Part shown: one piece after another, positions 38,201-49,975 of the stretch | How the letters are laid out: every line of letters starts with the position of its first letter | Position numbering within the stretch: position 1 is the first letter of the stretch | NCBI GenBank assembly: GCA_008711295.1 | Contig: VUYV01000778.1 | Coordinates: forward strand, 38,425-102,424 | DNA length: 64,000 nucleotides | Direction of reading: 5' to 3' | From: Anarhynchus alexandrinus | Taxonomy: Eukaryota > Chordata > Aves > Charadriiformes > Charadriidae | Program-made: the position numbers and the translations under genes | Notes under the pieces: model-generated | What the model was told of the DNA's origin: nothing | The model's database searches: none | The model's input: only the letters and a program-made list of their open reading frames with translations

Positions 38201-38600
38201 AAGAGAAATCTCTCCCAGTGCACTTTTCCAGAGGCAGGTGGCCCAAGTGCTAATTTAATCTCTCCCTGCAGGACATGAAGACTATTCTCACAGGGTCACT
38301 GCATCCAGGCTTGTGCACTCAGCCCAGGGTGTCCATCCTCAGTGAAATCCTCGATACGTGGAGCTTTTTGCCACTTCAGTGTACAAACTGTGGTAGAGCA
38401 GGTCTTACTCCTGGGGAGCCCATCAGTTGAGGCCCCTGCTCCTCATGCAACACTCAGCCAGAGCAAATCAGAACTTAAGGGAGGAAGAAACATGAAGGGA
38501 GTCTTGAGAAAGAAGAAAGGTGATATGGGAGTTTTCTGTAAGAAACGAGATTTTCTCAGAGATGCCTGCCCTAAATTGTCAATGTCTTTTCCTCCTTGGA
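35240..38600. other. Upstream flank of the olfactory receptor, no supported gene
   Basis: 3.3 kb with many frames of 60-120 codons on both strands and no recognised protein. A hydrophobic stretch in the frame 37564-37842 (KNICLFAFLGTSIMVLLHV) resembles a type II membrane anchor, but nothing supports it. Any non-coding first exon of the receptor would lie here. Confidence 0.35.
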
Positions 38601-38601
38601 C

Positions 38602-38603
38602 AG
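38602..38603 (+). promoter_or_regulatory. Likely splice acceptor before the receptor start codon
   Basis: A pyrimidine-rich run (CTTTTCCTCCTTGGACAG) ends 23 bp before the ATG. Olfactory receptor coding exons are usually preceded by an intron in the 5' untranslated region. Confidence 0.45.
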
Positions 38604-38626
38604 CACCTGGGTTCTAAAGGCACCAA

Positions 38627-39562
38627 ATGTCCAACGGCATCTCCATCACCCAGTTCCTCCTCCAGGCATTTGCAGACACACGGGAGATGCAGCTGTTGCA
38701 CTTCTGGCTTTTCCTGGGCATCTACCTGGCTGCCCTCCTGGGCAACGGCCTCATCATCACAGCTGTAGCCTGTGATGACCGCCTTCATATTCCCATGTAC
38801 TTCTTCCTCCTCAACCTCTCCCTCCTTGATCTGGGCTCCATCTCCACCATTGTCCCCAAATCCATGGCTAATTCCCTCTGGGAAACAAGGACCATCTCTT
38901 ACTCAGGATGTGCTGTCCAGGTCTTTTGCTTTCTCTTCTTGATTGTAGGGGAGTATTGTCTTCTCACTGTCATGGCCTACGACCGCTACGTTGCCATCTG
39001 CAAACCACTGCACTACGGGACCCTCCTAGGCAGCAGAGCTTGTGCCAAAATGGCAGCAGCTGCCTGGGGCAGTGGTTTTCTCAATGCTATGCTTCACACT
39101 GCCAATACATTTTCACTACCGCTCTGCCAAGGCAATGCTGTGGCCCAGTTCTTCTGTGAAATCCCCCTGATCCTCAAACTCTCCTGCTCAGACTCCTACC
39201 TCAGGGAAGTTGGTCTTCTTGTGGTTAGTCTTTCTGTAGCTTTAGGGTGTTTTGTTTTCATCGTGCTGTCCTATGTGCAGATCTTCAGGGCTGTGCTGCG
39301 GATCCCCTCTGAGCAGGGACGGCACAAAGCCTTTTCCACGTGCCTCCCCCACCTGGCTGTCATCTCCCTATTTGCTAGCACTGCCATGATTGCCTACCTG
39401 AAGCCCCCTTCCATCTCTTCCCCATCCCTGGATCTGGTGGTGACAGTGCTGTATTCAGTGGTGCCTCCAGCAGTGAACCCCCTCATCTACAGCATGAGAA
39501 ACCAGGAGCTCAAAGACGCACTGAAGAAGCTGATTCAATCAGTTACCTTTCAGCAGCGATAA
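38627..39562 (+). CDS. Olfactory receptor, OR14-like (bird-expanded gamma-c type)
   Basis: An intact single-exon, 311-residue seven-helix odorant receptor of the plasma membrane, signalling through the olfactory G protein. All family marks are present: GN in helix 1 (residues 39-40), PMYFFLLNLSLLDLG in helix 2, MAYDRYVAICKPLHY at the end of helix 3 (116-130), KAFSTCLPHLAVISLF in helix 6, and PPAVNPLIYSMRN in helix 7. The overall sequence is typical of the large OR14-like clusters of bird genomes. Oddity: the N-terminus (MSNGIS) lacks an N-x-S/T glycosylation site, which most receptors carry there. No frame damage, so it is probably expressed. The ATG lies in ACCAAATGT just after a splice acceptor. 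AATAAA at 39772-39777 may be its poly(A) signal. Confidence 0.95.
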   Translation: MSNGISITQFLLQAFADTREMQLLHFWLFLGIYLAALLGNGLIITAVACDDRLHIPMYFFLLNLSLLDLGSISTIVPKSMANSLWETRTISYSGCAVQVFCFLFLIVGEYCLLTVMAYDRYVAICKPLHYGTLLGSRACAKMAAAAWGSGFLNAMLHTANTFSLPLCQGNAVAQFFCEIPLILKLSCSDSYLREVGLLVVSLSVALGCFVFIVLSYVQIFRAVLRIPSEQGRHKAFSTCLPHLAVISLFASTAMIAYLKPPSISSPSLDLVVTVLYSVVPPAVNPLIYSMRNQELKDALKKLIQSVTFQQR

Positions 39563-39771
39563 GCTGCCCATGTCTCTTCTGAAGTGATTTCCAACTTATC
39601 TTGGGAATTTCCTGTGCTTTTCATGTTTTGTCTGTAATAATCTTGGTTTTCTAGGAATGTCTGCATTCACTGCACTTTTCCAGAGACATGAACCAAATTG
39701 GCTTGACACAGAGGCCCTTGTACATGTGTCTGGTACGACGGTACAGCTGGCCTCCCATGTCACAACTCTGT

Positions 39772-39777
39772 AATAAA
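39772..39777 (+). promoter_or_regulatory. Possible polyadenylation signal
   Basis: AATAAA 210 bp after the receptor stop codon. Receptor 3' untranslated regions are often longer, so a more distal site is possible. Confidence 0.35.
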
Positions 39778-39779
39778 AA

Positions 39780-41324
39780 GGGATTTCCTCAGTGATGGTG
39801 TCTGGAGGTTGGGCTGTTCTTCCAAAGCTGGAGTGAAAAAAAGGCTGAAGAAATTGTGACCCATGAGGCTGTGCTGCTGCGTTTAGGTTCTCCATGGGCT
39901 CAGGAGAGGAGGGCAGGGAGCAATGTGGTGGGGAAGGAGGCCTGGGCTGAGCCTTCATATGTGGGTGTCTGGCACTCCTGGAGAAGGTGAATGATCAAAA
40001 GGGATCTGCCTATGATTGTCTTCCTGTGGCTTTCAGGCACCACAGCCTGCTCGCTCTGGCGAGCAGCACCACCAGCTTGGGACCGACCCTGCAGTGAACA
40101 CAGACAGGCCAACATGGACACACTTCTCTGTGGAAAGGCTCTCTGGTGGCAGGGACATCCCTGGGGCAGAACACAGGGACAACTCTGTGCTTCCACAAGG
40201 AAATAATTGACAAAGAAAAACCTATTTCTGCATGCACCAGCTCGGGGTAGGCTGCTCCATTGCTGGGACAGTATGAGCAGCCTTCAGAGTCTTGTGCTGG
40301 TGAGATGGGCTGGCACAGAGGGGCTGCCATCAGTGGGCAATAAAGATCTCTTGGAGCCAGGAGAACCAAGGGAGACATTGGCCTCCACCTCCTCATATCA
40401 TGGCCATTCCCCAGTTTGGGGATGATGTGGGAATGACTCCCCTCTCTGCCCCCCAGGAGCTGCTGTACCCTTCAGAGGGGTTGGGGCTCTGGTGTGAATG
40501 CCCAGAACTCTGCAGCACCCTGTAGTGGGCATTGCCATGGGGCCACCCCAGACTGCATTGCTGTGCTAGGCTGGGGAGAGGGCAGGGGAGGAGGGGAGAG
40601 CAAGGTAGGGAGTGGGCTGGGAAGTTCCCAGGAGAGGAAAACACCAAAGGTAGCTGAGTTGTGTGACGATGCAGGGTGAGGACACGCGCCAGTGGGTTTG
40701 TGGTGCAGAGCCAGGGCTTATGGAAGGGAGCTGAGATATGCAGGTGCACAAAAGAGTAGACCAGTCTGGACACATGGATAGACTGGGAAGTTGGTCTAGG
40801 GCATTTTGCACCTCCAGCCTCTCACACTGGTAATTTCCATCTGTGTTCACTCACCCCAGGTTTTTAGGTGAGTCTTGCTGTGAGGCCATCTCCATCCTTC
40901 TGCTGGCTTCAGCACCTGTATCAGGAGAATGGCCATACCTGCCCAGCCTCTCTCTTGGCCCAGACCACAGCAGATTGTGGAGCAGGGCTGTCTTCAAAGA
41001 CTCATGTGGAACACAGCCAGGGCAGGGCAGGGCCTGATCACTGGGGAAAGCTGCAAAAGTAGGAGGCTTATGGGGGGACAGGGAACTGAGGACTGTTGTT
41101 GGTATTGTAATGGGGGGACCTCTCCACACTCCTGAACACAGACTGTCCCATGCTAAGCCTGCGCAATGGGGCTGTGGGATGATATGTGGGGCAGTGCGGC
41201 AGTACAGGGCACTGACAGGGGCAACAAAACAGCTGCCAGGAGGTTACAACAAGGACAGGTATGTACAAGGAATTTATATGCATTGCCTTTGCTGTGCAGA
41301 TATGATTTTGGGAAAGGCAAAGCT
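39780..41324. other. Intergenic, nothing recognised
   Basis: Overlapping short frames on both strands, no recognised family, no repeat named. Confidence 0.35.
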
Positions 41325-42280
41325 CACCTGGAGTTGGCGTTTGCAAGGAAAGTCAAGAGCAAAAAGAAGAGCTTCAATCACTTGTTGAAGACCAAGGGTG
41401 AACAGGGAAAATGTAGGACTGCTGCTGAATGGGGAGGGTGATTTAGTAACAGCAGACACAGATGGGGCTGAAGGACTCAATGCATGCTTTGCCTGAGCCT
41501 TTACTGAAAAGGTCTCCAGGCCTCTGTACTCAGTGAAAGCATTCAAGGAAGAGGACACTCTGTATTGGCAGGAACCTCATGAAATCTAACAAATACAATT
41601 GCTAGTTTCTGCCCACACAGGGGACTAAGCCTGGAAATTTCATTGACTGAGAGCATCCTGTGAAAGGGTCTTGTTGGGCAGCAAGCTGGACAGAAGGCAG
41701 TCACGTGCCCTGGCAGCAAGGGACATGAGCAGCATCCTGAGCTATATGACCAGGGGAACAGCCAGGAGATTGAGGGAGGGGATTATCCAGGTTACTGCAG
41801 ACAGATTTCAGATCCCCAATATGGAAAAGACATCAGCAAACTGGAGTGGGCTTAGTGAAGGGCCCAAGATGGTAGAGGGCTGGAGAACTTGGTCTGTGAG
41901 GGAAGTTTGAGGGAGCTGAGTTTGTCCATCTGGAGAAAGGAAGGCTGAGGAAGACCTCATCGCAACCTGCCAGTACCTTTGAGGAGGTTATGAAAAGCCA
42001 GGCCCTTCACCATGGTGTCTGTTGGGAGTATAAAAGACAATGGGTGGAAGGTGAAAAAGGAGAATTTCATTTTAGACATAAGGAAAATTTTTTCTCCATA
42101 AGCTCGGGCAAGCATTGGTACAGGTCATCAAGAGAGGCTGTGCAGTCTCTGTCTTTGGAGGTTTTCAAAATCCAGCTGGGTCAATTCTTGAACAACCTGG
42201 CCTGACCTTGTTCCTGGCAGGTTGGATTACAAACCTGCCAAGGTCCCTTCCAACCTGAGCGATCTTATGACCCTCAGAGC
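41325..42280 (+). mobile_element. Old CR1 LINE copy, ORF2 linker and 3' part
   Basis: Starts with the region after the endonuclease (KVKSKKKSFNHLLKTKGEQG, then a T-A-D-T-D-like and a L-N-A-C-F-A-like block). After a large internal deletion it passes to the C-terminal and tail sequence (CTTGAACAACCTGGCCTGAC, AAGGTCCCTTCCAACCTGAG). Strongly diverged. Confidence 0.75.
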
Positions 42281-42339
42281 CTATTTCTGATGGGTACAGA
42301 GCAGGTGTTTATGCAGCATGAATCTTCCTATGCTGTATG

Positions 42340-44720
42340 TGACCACCTAAAACAACATCTAAATCAGTGAAGAGAGGTCAACATCTCAGTGTTACTTGCT
42401 CTCTGCAAAGCCTGAGGAGTTTCATGGTCAGTCCTGGGCAGGGACTGTTTTGGGGGCATGGGGCTCTGTGTAACACACAAAATATTTTTTTCTTAATGCT
42501 GTTAGCCTGACATATACTAATTAGTGTCAATAAAAATGAAACAAAGGAGAACTGAAGACTAGGATCTAAATCAAAGCTTTTAAAATTATTTTTGGTTTTG
42601 GTTTCTCTTGTTTTAATATATTGGTCTTTGTGGGGATTGTGTGTCCTTTTCCTTTCTTGGGAATAAAAAAAGATTTTCAGAACTGGGTCTGGATGTAGGA
42701 CACAAATGTCTTCAGCTACAGGAACTCAGACACCTGGTGCCAGCATCAGTTCCCTGGGACCCTCTGTCCAGGCTCCACCTGCAGCTCCTGAGGAGCTCTG
42801 CTCTCCCACAGGTCCTCTGTGATGGTTGCCAGTCCCAGGAAAACACCTAAGGTACACTGGGGCCTCAAAAAGCAGCACTGGATGTTTCTGGTCAGGGAAC
42901 TGAGGTCTGCCTAGAAAGGGGAACTGTTTTCAACGTTTAAAAAAAAATTGGATCCATTTTCATCAGTTGAAACAATTGAGTACTTTTAATAACATGGCAT
43001 TTTTTTTCCACCATGCCAGAATGGAAATTTCTAGGAAGTGCATTAATCATAGGAGAAGAAATATTGACCTCCCCTTGTACTTGCACTACTAGTACTCTGC
43101 TGTTATGCTGCATATTTAATCTACCTCATCTTTCAGGTGTTCCCACCTGCCCTGATTAAAGGACCACGCTTAAGAAGGCATCTTTTCAGCAGACTATCTG
43201 GACATATGCCCTTCCCATTGCTGCCCAGATTTCCTCTTCCTCTTCCTTTTTGTTCATTTAGACACCCTCCCAACTAGTTGCTACTTTGAGCTTCGGAGAG
43301 TTAGACGTTTGCCCTATCTCTCAGAAGCCCAATTTACTTTTTAATCTACTCCATTGTGTTTATATCTAGCCTTTCCTATATCTCTGCCTAAAAAAAATCT
43401 TGTACAGCTGTCCCTCATGGAAGATGGACATCATTACATGCAGCTCGAACTTAGCATACAGTTGAGGAGTGTTTTACTGTTCATTAAATTGCATTGTGTG
43501 TAACTTTTGTTTGTTGACAACAAAGAGAAATCTTTCTCTGCCAGTGTGCAGGCAGTTCTCTGAGGAAAGCAGGGGGGAGTTGGTACAAAGGAACTGTAAC
43601 ATCCCACTGAAGCTGCAGACTTCAGTGGAGAAGTCTGATGTAAGGAAAAGTGATGCAAGTCCCAGGGGACAGATGACAGAAATGGTGGGGTTGGGAAGGT
43701 GAAGAGGAAGTTTATTCATATAGTGTCTGACCTCAAGGAGACTGCTTTTCCTGCCCACCCAGACCTGCTTAGGAGACGCTCTGGATCAATATCAGTTGCA
43801 GCATGCTGCTATCACTTTTTCTGTAAAGTGAAAAATTAAATATCTTTAAAAAGCAAAAGTCCTTTCTTTTTAAATGGTGATTGAAATCTTCGTCATTCAC
43901 TGCTCCCCTAAAACCTCTTCAATTATCTGTACAAGTCTTGAAGACTTAAAGGAAATTACAGGATTGTAATGAGCCCCATGGTGTATTTGGCCCTAAGTTG
44001 ATGAATCTCAGATATTGAGAGGAGATTGAACAAACTACTTGAGAAGGCAAAGTCAGAGGGAAATGCTGAAATGTCTTGGATGGCCATTACTGACAAAGCC
44101 TCCTCATGGACCTGTTAATGCAGAAAATTGCAGGCAGTTATGACAGGCAGGCAGAGGCACTGTGCAGGTGGCTCTGTTGCTGAGTAAAGCCTTGATGTAT
44201 TTATCAAGCAAAACACCAAGCCCTGACCACCACCCCACTTGGGGAAGGGAGATCCTGTCCCTCCTGCATGGCTCAGGGTTCTTCCTGGGGCAGTAGGATA
44301 TGGGCTTTGTGATGTCAAGTGATGGTCAAAGGTATGACACCTCCCAGCCTCCCTGGGGCATTCAAGGAGGAAATGAGGCCCCAGTGCCATGAGGACAGTG
44401 TGTTTCATCATAGGCCTCGGTGGCAGAGACATCAGCCATAGCCAAGGGGACAAAGGCCTTAGTTCTGCTGGAACCTTCCAGCCTTGCCCGCACCCTCAGC
44501 CATCTCCATTGCAGGCTTTCCTGCTCCGTCCTACACCTGTGCCTGTTCACCTGCAGGTTGTAGACATCCCACCCACATCCCCACCTTGTTCTCATCCCAG
44601 CATGTCCTTTCTTCACTGATTTATCTCCATCCTCACTGGCTGTCCCTCAAAATACAAAGCTATGGGCTGATCACAGATTCCCTCTCAGTCACCTGTAGCA
44701 GCACAGCACTACCTTTTGAA
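42340..44720 (+). repeat. Low-copy duplicated segment, copy A
   Basis: Blocks around 42370-42490, 43480-43700 and 44375-44480 match, in the same order and orientation, blocks in copy B (50780-51610). Shared stretches include TTTTGTTTGTTG, AGAAATGGTGGGGTTG and GGCCTC(G/A)G(T/C)GG(C/A)AGAGACA. Copy A carries extra sequence between the first two blocks. The counterpart of the exon-like block of copy B lies at 43552-43639 and is frameshifted. Identity of the ancestral locus is unknown. Confidence 0.6.
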
Positions 44721-44854
44721 TGACATTTCTTCCTCCCCCCATTCAGCCTGGACCTCCAAATCTGCAGTTTCTGGTGGTTTTCCTTCCTCATACTCTTTCC
44801 CACTGCCAGAAAAACATGCGGTCATCTCTGTAAGCAACTTTCAACCTTCCTCAA

Positions 44855-45170
44855 CCTACTACTACACTACCCCGAGCATCTGCTTCAACAGGCCAAAGAA
44901 GCCCAGGTCTCTCTGCCTTTCCATACATAGCCCCCAACTCCATCTTGGCAAATATCCTCTGGGCCCTCTCCAATTCCTCCCTACTCCTCGTGAATGGGGA
45001 TACACAGGATACACTATTCCAGATGTGGCCACACCAGTGCTGGTTCAAGGGGAATGATAACTCCACTTGTCTGGGTGGTCACTCTCCTCCCAGTGCAGCC
45101 CAATAGGCACATGGCCATATTCACATTTAGCACCACTGACTCACATGGCATCCCTTGTAATGCCCATTGA
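44855..45170 (-). mobile_element. Diverged CR1-like LINE fragment, reverse strand
   Basis: Reverse complement of a CR1-type region (GAGGAAGGTTGAAAG on the opposite strand; ATTCCAGATGTGGCCACACC and AGTGCAGCCCAATAG on this one). More divergent than its neighbours, so possibly an older subfamily. Confidence 0.6.
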
Positions 45171-45775
45171 GGCATGGTCCTCGAGGTTGTTCCTCATGCA
45201 GTCAGGTCTGAGCCTGCCTTGATGTGCAGGGTTGTTCTGCCCTCTGATGCAGAACATCAGAAGACCCCTTCTCCTTGGAAAATGTCTAGAGGTTTCTATT
45301 GACCAAATCCATTTCTCAGTGTCTGCTTGGACTGAAGTTCCCTTGTGCCAGCTTTCAATGTGAAGGTGAAGATGGAGATGCTAGTTAAATGAGATTGCTG
45401 GCCAAGCTAGTAGCTATTACCATGGTGACCATCCCAGAAACACCAAATGAAGATACAATTCAAGCAAAACCAAGGTCAATGAGGAAAGGGTAAGCAGAGG
45501 TTTGCTGATTGTATAGGAGGGCATGAGGATGATCAAAGGGAAGAACTTGGGAGGGGCAAAACTTGGAAAAAGAAAATACAAGGTAAAGCCATAGATGTGG
45601 CCAAGGCTGTTCTGTGGTACCTGCCAAGCAGCCCTTCACCTGAGGAAGACTGACTGCAGTGGGAAAAGAAAGCTGCCCTTGATCTGAGCATATTTAAGCC
45701 TGACTTACTTCCATGGTCATGCAGGGTCCGAGTGCTTTGCATACCATCATCAAGGGAAGATCCATAGTGGATGGA
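45171..45775. other. Intergenic, nothing recognised
   Basis: No supported gene or repeat. Confidence 0.35.
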
Positions 45776-46150
45776 AACACAGAATTGTTTGAGCTGGAAG
45801 TGATCTCAGGAGGTTTCTAGTCCAACCTCCTGCTCACAGCAGGGTCAGCTATCAGGTCACAGCAGTTTTCGCAGGAATTTATTCATTTTGGGCCTGAAAA
45901 CCTTTAAAAACAGAGATGGCACCAACTCTGGGGAATGTTCTCACTGCACACTGGCCCTCGTCCCCCAATCATGTACAGCACTGAAGAGCATAACTCTTCC
46001 TGGTTACCTCCTGCTAGGTGTGGGAAGGCTGTTCTATGGTCTCCCCAAAGACTTCTTTTCTCCTGACTGAAAAAACTTTGCACTATCAGTCTCTCATAGT
46101 GAGAAAATCAACCTTACAAATGCATTCCTGAGATGTTTAAGGCTCTTCCA
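45776..46150 (-). mobile_element. Old CR1 LINE 3' end, reverse strand
   Basis: Tail AACACAGAATTGTTTGAGCT and GGTTTCTAGTCCAACCTCCT, the signature of a CR1 subfamily whose tail reads CAACCTCCTGCTC rather than CAACCCCCCTGC. Continues back as diverged ORF2 C-terminus. Confidence 0.75.
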
Positions 46151-46482
46151 ATCCTGCTGTATTCTCTTGGATCTGCAAAGGACTCCAGGGTAGTTAGAAA
46201 ATCATCACCCTCCTGCTATGGTGTTTTGCAATTGTCACTCTCAGTTGTCATCATGATGTAATGCATATCATGATGACATAATGTAGGCTATGAGGAGGGC
46301 ATAATCAGAAAAAGGAGTCATTCAGAACTAAACTTTGTACTTAAAATGTTTCAGGCCCAAGAGGCAACATTACACCACTAGGAGAGGATTGCTCTGGGGG
46401 ATGCCATGCTTGGTGCTAACACACATGCAAAAGAGGCATTCATGACTTCAAGATTTGCAGTAGCTATCACTAGAAGTGCCAG

Positions 46483-46640
46483 AATCACTGAACCATTCAG
46501 GTCAGAAGGGACCTTGGGAGGTGTCCAGTCCAACTTCCTGCTCACATCAGGATGAACACTGAATTACCACCAAGTTCCTCAGGGCTTTGTCCAACAGTGT
46601 CCTGAAAATGTTTTCTGGGGACTTTGTCTAAGATAATTTG
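46483..46640 (-). mobile_element. Old CR1 LINE 3' end, reverse strand
   Basis: Tail AGAATCACTGAACCATTCAG and GTGTCCAGTCCAACTTCCTG, same subfamily as the previous copy, truncated after about 150 bp. Confidence 0.7.
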
Positions 46641-47396
46641 TGGACTCTTGGGAAGCTGAGGGTACCTTTTACTGCCAGATAAGGGCAGCCACAGGATTCC
46701 TTGACTGCCAGCAAGTTGCTAGCAACCTCTAGCAGCTCCTAATGAACTCTGGCTACTGTCCTTGATCAAAAGGTGCATTGTTGAGAGACTGCTGAAGCGT
46801 TCAGGCCTTTGGACTATTACTTCTTGCTGCTCTTCCATGTAGGCATCAATGATACAGCCAAACCAGGAAAGTATAGAGTATAACTAAATGCCTCTGATGG
46901 TGATGTTCAAGGGCATGGTAACCTAGGTGGTGGTGTTCTTGATCTTGCTGGTGAGGAGGTTTGCACACTGGACAGTTCCTGTGGGTCAACAATTGGTTGT
47001 GCAGCTGGTATAAGCAATAGGATTTTAGTTTCTATGACTGTAAGAACCTCTCTGAGGATCAGCAACTTCTTGGAAGACATGAGGTAAAATTATCCCCTGA
47101 TAAAGTGGGGTAAAATTATCTTTGCTAACAGACTGGAAAACAAGTTAAGAAGAGCTTTAAACAGGAATTTTGGAGGAGTGAGGAAGTGATTGGCGGTGTA
47201 GGCAAGCAAAGGTTATTTAAACAAAGAAGCATAGCAATCAACAAAGCAGGGCTGAAGTGGAATCACCCCATATGCACATAAATAAGGAACTGCCTATGGG
47301 ACAGCATTGCAGTGAAACCTCTTATACCCTTTCCAGGAAATCAGCATGGCTGGGAACCTCTGTGAAGTGCCTGTACACAAATGCATGCAGCCTGGG

Positions 47397-47430
47397 AAAA
47401 AAAAAAAAAAAAAACAAAAAAAAAACAACA
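47397..47430. repeat. A-rich tract
   Basis: About 18 A, then C, then about 10 A, then CAACA. Confidence 0.9.
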
Positions 47431-47522
47431 GGAGGAATTAGAAGTCTGTGGGCAGTTCCAGAGCTATGATCTCATGGGATGAGGGACATGGTGGGATAGA
47501 TTACACAACTGGAGTGCTGAGC

Positions 47523-47572
47523 TGGATGGATGCATGGATGGATAGATGGATGGATGGATGATTGGATGGATC
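47523..47572. repeat. (GGAT)n microsatellite
   Basis: Imperfect repeats of GGAT/GATA over about 50 bp. Confidence 0.85.
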
Positions 47573-47737
47573 TGTTCAGGAAGGACAGGACCCGTCAACA
47601 AGGAGAGGGAGTTTTGGTTTAAGGCAGAGAGCCGTGGCAAAGCATGGAGCTCTGCCTTGGGATAGATGATGAGTCAAGAGTTTATGGATCAGGTTTAGCA
47701 GGCAGACCAACATGGGTGAGCTTTAAGTGGCTGTCAT

Positions 47738-48957
47738 TGGCTGCTTGATCAGAAAGAAGATGAGGTGGATAACGGAAGAGCAACTGACGTCATCTACCTG
47801 GACTTGTGCAAGGCATTTGACACTGTCCCATATGACATCCTTGTCTCTAAATTGGAGAGACGTGGATTTGACCAATGGACCACTTGGTGAATAAGGAATT
47901 GGCTGGATGGTTGAACTTGAGGAGTTGCAGTCAGTGGCTCCATGTCCAAGCGGTGACCAGTGACAAGTAGTGTCCCTCAGGGGTTGGTACTGGGACCAGT
48001 GCTGTTTGACATCTTTGTTGGTGACATGGACAGTGGGACTGAGTGCACCCTCAGCAAGTTTGCCGACAATACCAAACTGTGTGGAGCAGTCGACACACTG
48101 TAGGGAAGGCATGCCAGCCAGAGGGACCTGGACAGGCTTGAGAAGTGGGCCTGTGCAAATCTCATGCAGTTCAACAAGGCCAAGTGTAAAGTCTTGCATG
48201 TGGGCTGGGGCAATCCCAAGCACAAATACAGGCTGGGTGAAAAATGGATTGTGAGCAGACCTGAGGAGAAGAACTTGGGGGTGTTGGTGGATGAGAAACT
48301 CAACGTGAGCTGGCAATGTGCACTCACAGCCCAGAAAGTCAACCACATCCTGGGCTGCATCCAAAGAAGCGTGGCCAGCAGGTTGAGGGAAGTGATTCTG
48401 CCCCTCTACTCTGCTCTTGTGAGACCACACCTGGAGTACTGCATCCAGCTCTGGGGCCCTCAACATAAGAAGGACATGGACCTGTTGGAGCAAGGCCAGA
48501 GGATGGCCACAAAGATGATCAGAGGGCTGGAGCACCTCTCCTGTGAAGAAAGGCTGAGAGAGATGGAGTTGTTCAGCCTGGAGAAGAGAAGGGTCTGGGG
48601 AGACCTTATAGCAGCCTTTCAGTACCTAAAGGGTGCCCATGGGAAAGCTGGGCAGGGACTTTTTACCAGGGAGTATAGTGACAGGACAAGAGGTAACAGT
48701 TTTAGTTTGAAAGAAGGTAGATTTAGATTAGATATTAGGAAAAAATTCTTTCCTGTGATTGTGATGAGACACTGGAACAGGTTGTGCAGAGGAGTTGTGG
48801 AGGCCCCATCCCTGGAGGTCTTCAAAGTCAGGTTGGACAGGGCTTTGAGCAACCTGGTCTAGTGGGAGGTGTCCCCTCCCATCGCAGGGGGGTTGGAACT
48901 ACATGATCTTTAAGGTCCCTTCCAAACCGAACCATTCTATGGTTCCATGATTCTGCA
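47738..48957 (+). mobile_element. CR1 LINE, reverse-transcriptase to 3' end
   Basis: Longest CR1 body here. RT blocks [19 protein letters not shown] and [20 protein letters not shown] (the active-site ADD is mutated to ADN), then an open C-terminal frame (48164-48862) with [20 protein letters not shown]. Ends with GGTCCCTTCCAAACCG and terminal octamers at about 48957. The reverse-strand frame of 270 codons (47723-48535) is its shadow. Confidence 0.93.
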
Positions 48958-48961
48958 ATTC

Positions 48962-49975
48962 TTTGATCATCTTTCTCCCCTTCATTGTACTGTCTCCAAT
49001 ATGTCCATGTCTCTCTTGTACTGAGGAGCCCAGCACTGTACATACCTCTCCAGATGTGGTCTCACCAGTGCTGAGCAGAGGGGAAGGGTCCCCTCCCTCG
49101 ACTTGCTGGCAGCATTCTTTGCAGCAACGGCACATTGCTGGCTCATGTTCAACCTAATGTCCACCAGGACTCCCAGGTCCTTTTCTGCAAAGCTGCTTTT
49201 CACCAGCCCCCATCATGTACTGGTGCCTGGGGTTGTTCCTCCCCAGGTGCAGGACTTTGCACTTCTCCTTGTTTACTTCAGGAGGTGCCTGTTGGCCCAT
49301 TTCTTCAACCTCTCAATGTCCCTCTGGATGACAACAAGACCCTCTAGCCTGTCAGCCATTCCTCCCACTTTGGTGGTGTTAGCAAACTTGCTAAGGGTAC
49401 GCTCTGCCTCACCATTCAGATCGTTAATGAAGATGTTAAACCAACCTCTGGGGAACACGACTAGTCCCTGGCCTCCAACTAGACTTTGCACCACTGATCA
49501 CCACTGTCTGGTTCCAGACTTCCAGCCAGTTCTCAATTCACTCCCTCTCTTCTTTTCCATCCCATATTTCACCAGCTTGTCCATGGCAATCTTACAGGAG
49601 AAAGCGTCAAAAGTTTTGCTGAAGTCAAGGCAGATGATGTCCACTGCTTTTCCCTCATCTACCAGGCCTGTCATTTAATTGTAGAAGTTTATGAAGTTGG
49701 TCAAGCATGACTTTTTTTTATTGAATTCATGCTGACTACTCCTGCTGATTCTCTTTTCCATCATGTGCCTGGAAAAAGTTTCCAGGATTAGCTGCTCCAC
49801 CACCTCCCAGGGATCAAGGAGAGGATTACCAGCCTGTAGTTCCCTGGGTTGTCCTTCTTGCCTTTCTTGAAGATAGTAGTGACATTTGTTTTCCTCACCT
49901 GTGCTCTGGGCTTCTTGATACAGCTTGATACAGAGGCTCTGAGCCTCTGTGGTGTCTGACACTTGGAGGGCCATG
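48962..49975 (-). mobile_element. CR1 LINE body, reverse strand
   Basis: Antisense ORF2 sequence reading back through the reverse-transcriptase C-terminal region to the upstream finger region. Its own 3' tail is missing exactly where the plus-strand CR1 ends, so the two copies abut tail to body and the plus copy probably inserted into, or truncated, this one. Confidence 0.88.

Larger units (their letters stand above)
46641..47735. other. Intergenic with simple repeats
   Basis: No gene. Contains an A-rich tract at about 47397-47430 and a (GGAT)n-type array at about 47523-47572. The A-rich tract has no SINE or retrocopy body recognisable in front of it. Confidence 0.55.

Noticed and set aside
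47723..48535. 270-codon minus frame
   Set aside because: Antisense shadow of the plus-strand CR1 ORF2.
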